Positions 8,548-15,397 of a stretch of DNA of 64,000 nt are shown here, in pieces. The number at the start of each line of letters is the position of its first letter. The first letter of the stretch is position 1. The notes under the pieces were generated by a model that worked only from the letters and a program-made list of their open reading frames with translations, was not told the DNA's origin and made no database searches. The position numbers and the translations under genes were made by a program. The stretch lies in assembly GCF_036226685.1 (NCBI RefSeq), contig NZ_CP109009.1, positions 5,731,501 to 5,795,500 of the forward strand, read 5' to 3'. The DNA is from Streptomyces sp. NBC_00690 (GTDB lineage: Bacteria > Actinomycetota > Actinomycetes > Streptomycetales > Streptomycetaceae).

Positions 8548-9512
8548 GGGTGCTGCTACTCGGAGCCAATGGGTTCCTCGGCCGGTTCGTCGCCGATCGA
8601 CTCCTCGCCGATCCCGCCGTACATCTGACGGCACTCGGCCGGGGCGACGACGCCGACGTCCGCTTCGACCTCGCCGGCGGCAGCCCCGGAGCACTGACCC
8701 GCTTCCTGAGCGCCGTCCATCCCGGCGTCGTCATCAACTGTGCGGGTGCGACGCGCGGCGGCGCCCGTGACCTCACCCGCCACAACACCGTCGCCGTCGC
8801 CACCGTCTGCGAAGCACTGCGCCGCAGTGGGTGCGGTGCGCGACTCGTCCAACTCGGCTGCGCCGCCGAGTACGGGCCGTCCCAACAGGGCTCGTCCACC
8901 GCGGAGGACGCCATCCCCAGACCGGGCGGCCCCTACGGCGTCAGCAAACTCGCCGCGACCGAGTTGGTGCTCGGCTCCGGCTTGGACGCCGTCGTGCTCC
9001 GAGTCTTCTCACCAGTGGGCCCGGGCACCCCGGCCGGTTCCCCATTGGGCCGTCTCGCCGAGGCGATGCGCCGTGCGATGCAGTCCGGCGACGGTGAGCT
9101 CAAGCTCAGCGGGCTCGGAGTGCAGCGCGACTTCGTCGACGTACGGGACGTGGCCCGGGCCGTCCACGCCGCGTCCCTCTCCGCCGCCCAGGGCGTGGTC
9201 AACATCGGCACGGGGCGGGCGGTGCGTCTGCGCGACGCGGCGGCCGTCCTCTCCCGGGTCGCCGGATTCGCCGGCGCCCTGCACGAGGTGGACACCCCAC
9301 CGGGGCGGCCACCGGGAATGGGGATCGGTGCACCGCGCTCCGAATCCGTCCTGGAGCAACTCGGCGCCACCCCGGTGCCCTACCCCGACGGATGCGGTGG
9401 CTGGCAGCAGGCCGATGTGCGCACGGCCCGCGACCGGCTCGGGTGGCGGCCCCGCATCAACCTGGAGGAATCCCTCGCAGACATCTGGATGGAGGCGGCA
9501 TGTCGCATCTGA
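8544..9512 (+). CDS. NAD-dependent epimerase/dehydratase (extended SDR)
   Basis: A 322-residue extended short-chain dehydrogenase. The Rossmann glycine motif is GANGFLG (residues 7-13) and the catalytic YxxxK is YGVSK (about 131-135). Conserved VINCAG and RVFSPVGPG segments follow. Such enzymes act on nucleotide sugars, but the exact substrate cannot be read from the sequence. It overlaps the downstream spherulin-4-like gene by 13 nt and is coupled to the upstream leader ORF, so the three form one operon. The pairing hints at synthesis or modification of a surface glycan. Confidence 0.88.
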   Translation: MRVLLLGANGFLGRFVADRLLADPAVHLTALGRGDDADVRFDLAGGSPGALTRFLSAVHPGVVINCAGATRGGARDLTRHNTVAVATVCEALRRSGCGARLVQLGCAAEYGPSQQGSSTAEDAIPRPGGPYGVSKLAATELVLGSGLDAVVLRVFSPVGPGTPAGSPLGRLAEAMRRAMQSGDGELKLSGLGVQRDFVDVRDVARAVHAASLSAAQGVVNIGTGRAVRLRDAAAVLSRVAGFAGALHEVDTPPGRPPGMGIGAPRSESVLEQLGATPVPYPDGCGGWQQADVRTARDRLGWRPRINLEESLADIWMEAACRI

Positions 9513-10390
9513 CCACCGCCGATGCCCGGCTCTCCGCGACGGGGACGGAACAGCTGGGGCTGGGCGTACCCGGCTGTGCGCACCCCCTGGTGGCCCCCAC
9601 GGAGTGGGCGGAACTGTCCCGGCCCGGCACCCCCTTGCACTGGGTGGTGCTGAACGTCGCCAACGGGCCGGGGGACTGCCCCGATCCCCATGGCCTGGCA
9701 GCGGCCGGGCGGCTGACCAACGCGGGGGTGCGCGTCCTCGGCCATCTCGACCTGGCCCACGGCCGGCGTCCGCCCGGTGAGGTGATGGCCGACGCACAGC
9801 GCTATCTGGAGTGGTACCGGGTGGGCGGCTTCCTCCTCGACCGCTGCCCGACGGACCGCCAGGACCTGCCCGCGGTGCGCAGTACGACGGCGACCCTGGC
9901 CGGGCTGACCGACGGCGGCCATCTGGTCCTCGGGCACGGAACTCACCCCTATCCCGGCTTTCTGGAGGCCGCCGACCAGTTGGTCACCTTCTCGGGCCCC
10001 TGGGCCGACTACCGCTGGTCGCAGGTCGCGCAGTGGACGGCGGACCATCCACCGGAGCGTTTCGTCCACCTCGTGCACGGGGTTCCGCGCACACATCTGG
10101 AGGAGGCGACCCGCATCGCCCGCTGGCAGGGCGCGGGGACGATCTTCTTCACCGATCGCACGGACCGGCTCGATCGACTCGGTCGAGGGGTGGGCGCGGG
10201 CCGACTCGGCCCGGGCCGTTGCTGCGAGGAGACACTCCTGGAGCGGTCGACGGTGGCTCCGGAGCGCTGGGCGCGAGCCGGTGGCCCACTGCTGCGCGGA
10301 GTGCATACCGGGCAGATATCCCCGTATGACACCCTGCCCGGCTACTGGGACGAATTCGTCTCGCAGATCGGACCGGGTGTCTCGGAATGA
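9500..10390 (+). CDS. spherulation-specific family 4 (spherulin-4-like) protein
   Basis: A 296-residue protein with the layout of the spherulin-4 family: a VPGCAHPLV start, WVVLNVANGPG near residue 50, GVRVLGHLDLAHG, and YLEWYRVGGFLLDRCP with acidic residues at strand ends, as expected for a TIM-barrel glycosidase. Characterised relatives cleave galactosamine-containing polysaccharides (GH135); enzymatic activity here is inferred. No signal peptide is visible, which is odd for a polysaccharide hydrolase. The ATG is preceded by GGAGGCGGC and lies inside the end of the epimerase gene. Confidence 0.75.
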   Translation: MSHLTTADARLSATGTEQLGLGVPGCAHPLVAPTEWAELSRPGTPLHWVVLNVANGPGDCPDPHGLAAAGRLTNAGVRVLGHLDLAHGRRPPGEVMADAQRYLEWYRVGGFLLDRCPTDRQDLPAVRSTTATLAGLTDGGHLVLGHGTHPYPGFLEAADQLVTFSGPWADYRWSQVAQWTADHPPERFVHLVHGVPRTHLEEATRIARWQGAGTIFFTDRTDRLDRLGRGVGAGRLGPGRCCEETLLERSTVAPERWARAGGPLLRGVHTGQISPYDTLPGYWDEFVSQIGPGVSE

Positions 10391-10453
10391 GAAGACGCGT
10401 GGCAGTGTTACCGGAGAACAACCGTACTGACTTACCGACGCAACGGAGTCCCC

Positions 10454-11632
10454 GTGTCGCTGCCACCCCTGGTCGAGCCAGCTGCTGAGCTCACCGTCGA
10501 CGAGGTCCGCAGGTACTCCCGCCACCTGATCATCCCCGACGTCGGGATGGACGGGCAGAAGCGGCTGAAGAACGCCAAGGTGCTCTGTGTGGGCGCCGGC
10601 GGCCTCGGGTCGCCGGCTCTGATGTACCTCGCGGCGGCCGGTGTCGGCACCCTCGGCATCGTGGAGTTCGACGAGGTCGACGAGTCGAACCTCCAGCGCC
10701 AGATCATCCACAGCCAGGCCGACATCGGCCGTTCCAAGGCCGAGTCCGCCAAGGACTCGGTCCTGGGCATCAACCCGTACGTGAACGTGGTCCTCCACAA
10801 GGATCGGCTCGAAGCCGAGAATGTGATGGACATCTTCAGCCAGTACGACCTGATCGTGGACGGCACGGACAACTTCGCCACCCGCTACCTCGTCAACGAC
10901 GCGTGTGTGCTGCTGAACAAGCCGTACGTCTGGGGCTCGATCTACCGCTTCGACGGTCAGGCTTCCGTCTTCTGGTCCGAGCACGGTCCCTGCTACCGCT
11001 GCCTCTACCCCGAGCCCCCGCCGCCGGGCATGGTCCCGAGCTGCGCCGAGGGCGGTGTGCTCGGAGTGCTCTGCGCCTCCGTGGGCTCCATCCAGGTCAC
11101 CGAGGCGATCAAGGTCCTGACCGGTGTTGGTGACTCCCTGGTCGGCCGTCTGATGATCTACGACGCCCTGGAGATGCAGTACCGCCAGGTCAAGGTTCGC
11201 AAGGACCCCAACTGCGCGGTCTGTGGCGAGAACCCCACCGTCACCGAACTGATCGACTACGAGGCGTTCTGCGGTGTGGTGTCCGAGGAGGCCCAGCAGG
11301 CCGCCGCGGGGTCCACGATCACCCCGAAGCAGCTCAAGGAGTGGATCGACGACGGCGAGAACATCGAGATCATCGATGTTCGCGAGGTCAACGAGTACGA
11401 GATCGTCTCCATCCCGGGTGCGAAGCTGATCCCCAAGAACGAGTTCCTGATGGGGACGGCCCTCCAGAGCCTGCCGCAGGACAAGAAGATCGTCCTGCAC
11501 TGCAAGACCGGTGTCCGTAGTGCGGAGGTGCTCGCGGTCCTGAAGTCCGCTGGCTTCGCCGACGCGGTGCACGTGGGCGGTGGAGTGATCGGCTGGGTCA
11601 ACCAGATCGAGCCGAGCAAGCCCATCTACTGA
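10454..11632 (+). CDS. moeZ: MoeZ: sulfur-carrier adenylyltransferase/sulfurtransferase
   Basis: A 392-residue cytoplasmic enzyme with two domains. The N-terminal ThiF/MoeB-type domain (about 15-265) has GAGGLGSP at residues 47-54 for ATP. Its zinc-binding pairs are CYRC (about 179-182) and CAVC (about 254-257). The C-terminal rhodanese domain (about 290-390) carries the persulfide cysteine in HCKTGVRS (about 349). It adenylates and thiolates sulfur-carrier proteins for molybdopterin, thiamine, cysteine and other pathways. GGAG lies 5 nt before the GTG. A strong terminator follows. moaE, a pathway partner, is about 33 kb away. Confidence 0.96.
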   Translation: MSLPPLVEPAAELTVDEVRRYSRHLIIPDVGMDGQKRLKNAKVLCVGAGGLGSPALMYLAAAGVGTLGIVEFDEVDESNLQRQIIHSQADIGRSKAESAKDSVLGINPYVNVVLHKDRLEAENVMDIFSQYDLIVDGTDNFATRYLVNDACVLLNKPYVWGSIYRFDGQASVFWSEHGPCYRCLYPEPPPPGMVPSCAEGGVLGVLCASVGSIQVTEAIKVLTGVGDSLVGRLMIYDALEMQYRQVKVRKDPNCAVCGENPTVTELIDYEAFCGVVSEEAQQAAAGSTITPKQLKEWIDDGENIEIIDVREVNEYEIVSIPGAKLIPKNEFLMGTALQSLPQDKKIVLHCKTGVRSAEVLAVLKSAGFADAVHVGGGVIGWVNQIEPSKPIY

Positions 11633-11658
11633 TCCGCTACTGAACCCCGCAGAATCCG

Positions 11659-11694
11659 TCAGGGCTCCGACCGGTCACCGGTCCGGGGCCCTGA
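11659..11694 (+). terminator. terminator after moeZ
   Basis: TCAGGGC-CCGACCGG / CCGGTCCGG-GCCCTGA, a near-perfect stem of about 15 bp with a 3-nt loop and a short TTT downstream, 27 nt past the moeZ stop. It lies between convergent genes and may work in both directions. Confidence 0.8.
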
Positions 11695-11763
11695 TCGTTT
11701 CTGGGCAGGGGCAGTCGGGCAGCGCCCACCGAGGGTGGACGCCCCACTGCTCGAAGCCGCCGA

Positions 11764-13377
11764 CTAGGAGCAGACCTTGCCGTCGGCCGGAACCTTGCCG
11801 TCCAGCAGATAGTCATCCACGGTGCGGGTTACGCAAGAGCTGGTGCCGTAGGCGCCGTGCCCTTCGCCCTTGTTGGTCACCAGCACACCCACACCGGAAC
11901 CCAACTCGTCCGCCATCCGCCGTGCGCCTTCATAGGGGGTCGCGGGGTCGCCCGTGGTCCCTATCACCAGGATCGGATCTGCGCCCTTCGCCGACACCTC
12001 CGGGGTCTCCCATGCGCCGGTCACCGGCCAGTCGGCGCACCAGCCGGCGAGGTCCCAGGCCAGATAGGGACCGAAGACCGGCGAGACCTTGGTGAAGTCG
12101 GCCAGATGACGGGACCGCACCTCGTCAGCCGACACTTTCGCCTTGGTGTCGGCGCAGGATATGGCGCGCTGGGAGTGGTCGCGCGTGGTGTACTCGCCGT
12201 TCTCGTCCCGCCCGTTGTACGAGTCGGCGAGGGCCAGCAACTGGGCGCCGTCACCCTTCTCCGCCCCGGCCAATGCGTCCGTCAGGTACTGCCACTGGCT
12301 CTCCGAGTACAACGGCAGGACGATTCCGGTCAGGGCGAGCCCTTGGGTCAGCTTCCGGCCCCCGCCCGCGGGCATCGGCTCACGGTCCAGTCGGTCCAGC
12401 AGCTTCACCACCCGCGCGGTGCCGTCCTTCGCACTGATGTCGCGGCTCTTGAAGTAGTTGTCCAGGGCTCGCTGGAAGCCCAGCGTCTGATTGCGCGCAT
12501 GGCCCACGTAGTCCGCGCTGGGGTCGACCACGGCGTCCAGGACGAGCCGGCCCACCTTGCCGGGGAACAGATGGGCATAGACGGCACCCAGTTCCGTGCC
12601 GTACGAGAAGCCCAGGTAGTGCAGCTTGTCGTCGCCCAGGACCTGGCGCATCAGATCCATGTCCCGTGCGGCGTTCGACGTGCCCACATGGGGGAGGATC
12701 CGGCCCGATATGCGGGCGCAACCGGCTCCGAAGGCCCGGGAGTCCTTGAGGAACGCCTGCTCCTCCGCCGGGGTGTCCGGAGTGTTGTCCAGACGGAAGC
12801 CCGCTTCTGCCTGCTTGCTGTCGCGGCAGACCACCGCGGAACTCTCGGCAACACCCCGCGGGTCAAAACTGACCAGGTCGTAACGGCTGTTGAGGGTCTT
12901 GAACTCGGCCGCGCTGTTCGGCAGCGCCGCGACGCCGGAGCCGCCCGGCCCACCGAAGTTGAACAGGAGCGATCCGATGCGGCTGCCCGGTTTCTGCGCC
13001 TTCGCCCGCACCAGGGCGATGCCGACCGTCTCCCCGGCCGGCTTGCGGTAGTCCAACGGCGCCTTGAGCGTGGCGCACTCCCACCGCTTCTCCGGCTTCT
13101 GCGCATAGCTGCCGTACGCCTTCACGGGCGCCTTGCACTTCTTCCAGACCAGCTTCTGTCCGGTCAGCGCAGCCGGCAGGGCTGCCTGTGTGGCAGGACC
13201 ATCGGCGGTGGGTGCGGCGCTGTCGAGCGTGCTCGGCGCGGTGCTGCTGCCACCGGACCCGGGCGCGCCCTTCGCGGGCGGGTCATCGCTGCATCCCACG
13301 ACGCCGGCCAGCAGCAGTCCCGCCGCTGCCAGTGCGCCCGCGCGCCTGCGCATGGTCCTGTACACCGAGCCCCCCAT
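11764..13377 (-). CDS. secreted lipoprotein peptidase, tripeptidyl aminopeptidase-like (copy A)
   Basis: An exported alpha/beta hydrolase (537 residues from this ATG). The N-terminus has Arg residues, a hydrophobic stretch and a lipobox LLAGVVGC, so it should be a lipoprotein. The mature enzyme carries the oxyanion FNFGGPGGSG, FDPRGV, the nucleophile GFSYGTELG (Ser about 257), and a C-terminal TAP-like domain with GTTGDPATPYEGA and GHGAYG (catalytic His). Relatives remove tripeptides from protein N-termini. In-frame GTG (13365) and ATG (13353) starts are alternatives; all leave the signal sequence intact. It is a tandem paralogue of the next gene. Confidence 0.9.
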   Translation of the reverse strand: MGGSVYRTMRRRAGALAAAGLLLAGVVGCSDDPPAKGAPGSGGSSTAPSTLDSAAPTADGPATQAALPAALTGQKLVWKKCKAPVKAYGSYAQKPEKRWECATLKAPLDYRKPAGETVGIALVRAKAQKPGSRIGSLLFNFGGPGGSGVAALPNSAAEFKTLNSRYDLVSFDPRGVAESSAVVCRDSKQAEAGFRLDNTPDTPAEEQAFLKDSRAFGAGCARISGRILPHVGTSNAARDMDLMRQVLGDDKLHYLGFSYGTELGAVYAHLFPGKVGRLVLDAVVDPSADYVGHARNQTLGFQRALDNYFKSRDISAKDGTARVVKLLDRLDREPMPAGGGRKLTQGLALTGIVLPLYSESQWQYLTDALAGAEKGDGAQLLALADSYNGRDENGEYTTRDHSQRAISCADTKAKVSADEVRSRHLADFTKVSPVFGPYLAWDLAGWCADWPVTGAWETPEVSAKGADPILVIGTTGDPATPYEGARRMADELGSGVGVLVTNKGEGHGAYGTSSCVTRTVDDYLLDGKVPADGKVCS

Positions 13378-13492
13378 GGCCTGTGAGATGTCCCGCCATC
13401 CTAGGTGGCGGCACTGACACAACGACCGAGGCCCGCCCCTTGCGCACCGCCGCTACCGCCCGTACCGCCTGCAAGAGACGCCCATTCGCACC

Positions 13493-13541
13493 AACGGGCC
13501 GGATCACTTCGCATCGACGGGCCGGATCACACGGCCCGTCG
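13493..13541. repeat. short direct repeat, GGGCCGGATCAC twice
   Basis: ACGGGCCGGATCAC occurs twice, about 25 nt apart, between the two peptidase genes. It is followed by CGGCCCG, which can pair with the second copy. It could be remnant hairpin or slippage DNA. No function is assigned. Confidence 0.5.
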
Positions 13542-13599
13542 GGAACGGCGATGCCCGCCCGAGGCGGAACCCGCGGGGAGACGTCGATCGTGGATGGGA

Positions 13600-15180
13600 T
13601 CAGGTCTCCTTGCACACCGTCCCCGAGGCGGGCACCGTCCCCTGGAGGAGATAGCCGTCCACCGCACGCTGGACACAACGATTGCCGCTGTTGTAGGCGC
13701 CGTGCCCCTGGCCGTCGTAGGTCAACTCGACGCCCACGCCCTTGCCCAGCGCCTCGACCATCGCCCTCGCCCCCTCATACGGCGTCGCCGGGTCGCCGGT
13801 GTTGCCGATGACGACGATCGGCGCGGCGCCCGGCGCGGACACATCGGGCGAACTCCACTCCCCGGCCACGGGCCAGTGCGTGCACCCGAGCATGCCCCAG
13901 CCCAGGTAGTCGCCGAAGACGGGTGAGGCGGCACGGAACTCGGGCAGCTTCTCCTTCGTCTGCTCCAGTGTGTAACGCTCCTTGGAGTCAACGCAGTTGA
14001 TGGCCGCATTGGCGGCACCCGTATTGCTGTAGTGGCCGTTGTCGCTGCGCCCGTTCATCGCATCGGAGAGGGCGAGCAGCAGCGCTCCGTCCCCGCCGTC
14101 GGCATCGTCGAGCCCCTGTTCCAGCAACTCCCAGTACTCGGTGGAGTACAACGCCTGGGCGATGCCGTTGGTCGCCTGGGTCTGGGTTAGCTTCCGGTCG
14201 CCGATGCCGGCGATCGGATTCTCGTCCAGCTTCCGGAGCAGCGCCACGATCCCGTCCTGGATCTCCTGTACGGAGGTGCCGGGGAGCAGGCATTCATCGC
14301 CGCGCGTGATGCAGTTCTCGGCGAAGTTGGTGAGGGCGAGTTGGAATCCTTCGGTCTGCCCCAAGGAGCTTTGCTCCGCGTTCTTCGTCGGGTCGACGAC
14401 GGCGTCGAACACCGCCCTGCCGACGCTCTTCGGATAGAGATGGGCGTAGACCCCGCCCAGTTCGGTGCCGTACGAGATGCCGAAGTAGTGCAACTTTCCG
14501 TCACCGAGCACGCGTCGCATGAGGTCCATGTCGCGTGCGGCGCTGACGGTCCCCACATGGGGCAGCTCCGAACCGGAGTTCTCCTTGCAGGCGTTGGCGT
14601 ACCCCTTCAGGCTGTTCGTGTACGCCTTCTCCTCCGCGGTGTCGTCGGGCGTGGCGTCCTGGGCGTAGAACACATCCAGTTGACGGTTGTCCTCGCATTC
14701 CACCGGCACGCTGCGACCCACGCCGCGGGGGTCGAAGCTCACCAGGTCGTAGCGGCTGCGCAGGGCCGCGTAGTCGGGGGCGAGGGAGGGCAGGGTGGCG
14801 ACTCCGGAGCCACCGGGACCCCCGAAGTTGAAGATCAACGAGCCGATCCGTTCCTCCTGGTTGATCGCCCGCGCCCGGATGAGGGCGAGTTCGATGGTTT
14901 CGCCATCGGGTTTGTCGTAGTCAAGGGGTACGTCCATGAACGAGCACTGCCAGGTCGCACCGCCGGGCAGGGGCGAGGGCGAGGGTCCACCGCCCTCCGC
15001 CTCGGACGGAGCCGGGCAGGCCGTCCAGGTGAGCCGTTGGCTGGCGAAGTCGTCCACCGTCGATCGGTCCGACCCGCTGTCACTGTCCTTGCTGCCGCCG
15101 TCCGAGCAACCCGCGACCAGCAGCACGGTCAGAGAAGCGGCGAAGGCGACGGCACGCACGGCTACGGAAGTGGTCGGCAT
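13600..15180 (-). CDS. secreted lipoprotein peptidase, tripeptidyl aminopeptidase-like (copy B)
   Basis: A 526-residue paralogue of the downstream gene. It has a signal peptide and lipobox (VLLVAGC) followed by a Ser/Asp-rich linker. Catalytic features are the same: FNFGGPGGSG, FDPRGVG, nucleophile GISYGTELG (Ser about 235), GNTGDPATPYEGA and GQGHGAYN near the end. Cys residues (WTACP, WQCSF, INCVD, LGCTHW, NRCVQ, VCKE) sit where copy A also has them, which suggests conserved disulfides. The ATG is followed directly by the signal sequence. It probably acts on peptides outside the cell. The tandem arrangement suggests local duplication. Confidence 0.92.
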   Translation of the reverse strand: MPTTSVAVRAVAFAASLTVLLVAGCSDGGSKDSDSGSDRSTVDDFASQRLTWTACPAPSEAEGGGPSPSPLPGGATWQCSFMDVPLDYDKPDGETIELALIRARAINQEERIGSLIFNFGGPGGSGVATLPSLAPDYAALRSRYDLVSFDPRGVGRSVPVECEDNRQLDVFYAQDATPDDTAEEKAYTNSLKGYANACKENSGSELPHVGTVSAARDMDLMRRVLGDGKLHYFGISYGTELGGVYAHLYPKSVGRAVFDAVVDPTKNAEQSSLGQTEGFQLALTNFAENCITRGDECLLPGTSVQEIQDGIVALLRKLDENPIAGIGDRKLTQTQATNGIAQALYSTEYWELLEQGLDDADGGDGALLLALSDAMNGRSDNGHYSNTGAANAAINCVDSKERYTLEQTKEKLPEFRAASPVFGDYLGWGMLGCTHWPVAGEWSSPDVSAPGAAPIVVIGNTGDPATPYEGARAMVEALGKGVGVELTYDGQGHGAYNSGNRCVQRAVDGYLLQGTVPASGTVCKET

Positions 15181-15330
15181 GACGCCATCGTGCGGTGCGG
15201 CGGGCGGCTCCGCCCCCGTTGCGGGCCATGCGGGTGGTACGGCTGAGCCCCACCATCCGAGGAAGCCCGGGAGACGACCATCCGCCGCAGACGCCGGCAG
15301 CGCTGCCGCACCGACCCGATCGGCTAGCCA

Positions 15331-15397
15331 TGCTTATCTGGGCTTATCCATGCTCAATCGGGCTTACTCGGGCTTACTCGGGCCTACCCGGGCTTAC
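15331..15397 (-). repeat. 10-nt tandem repeat beginning at a stop codon
   Basis: Seven consecutive 10-nt units in strict register (consensus GGCTTACTCG on the plus strand; two are exact, the rest differ by 1-5 bases). The first unit contains the TAA stop codon of the leftward flippase-like gene. On the coding strand several further units bring TAA or TAG, in changing frames because the period is 10. Confidence 0.85.

Noticed and set aside
9380..11572. 730-codon open frame on the minus strand
   Set aside because: It runs opposite moeZ and the spherulin-4-like gene, where high GC third positions suppress stops on the other strand. The translation has no domain and shows the His/Val/Asp/Leu-rich look of a shadow frame.
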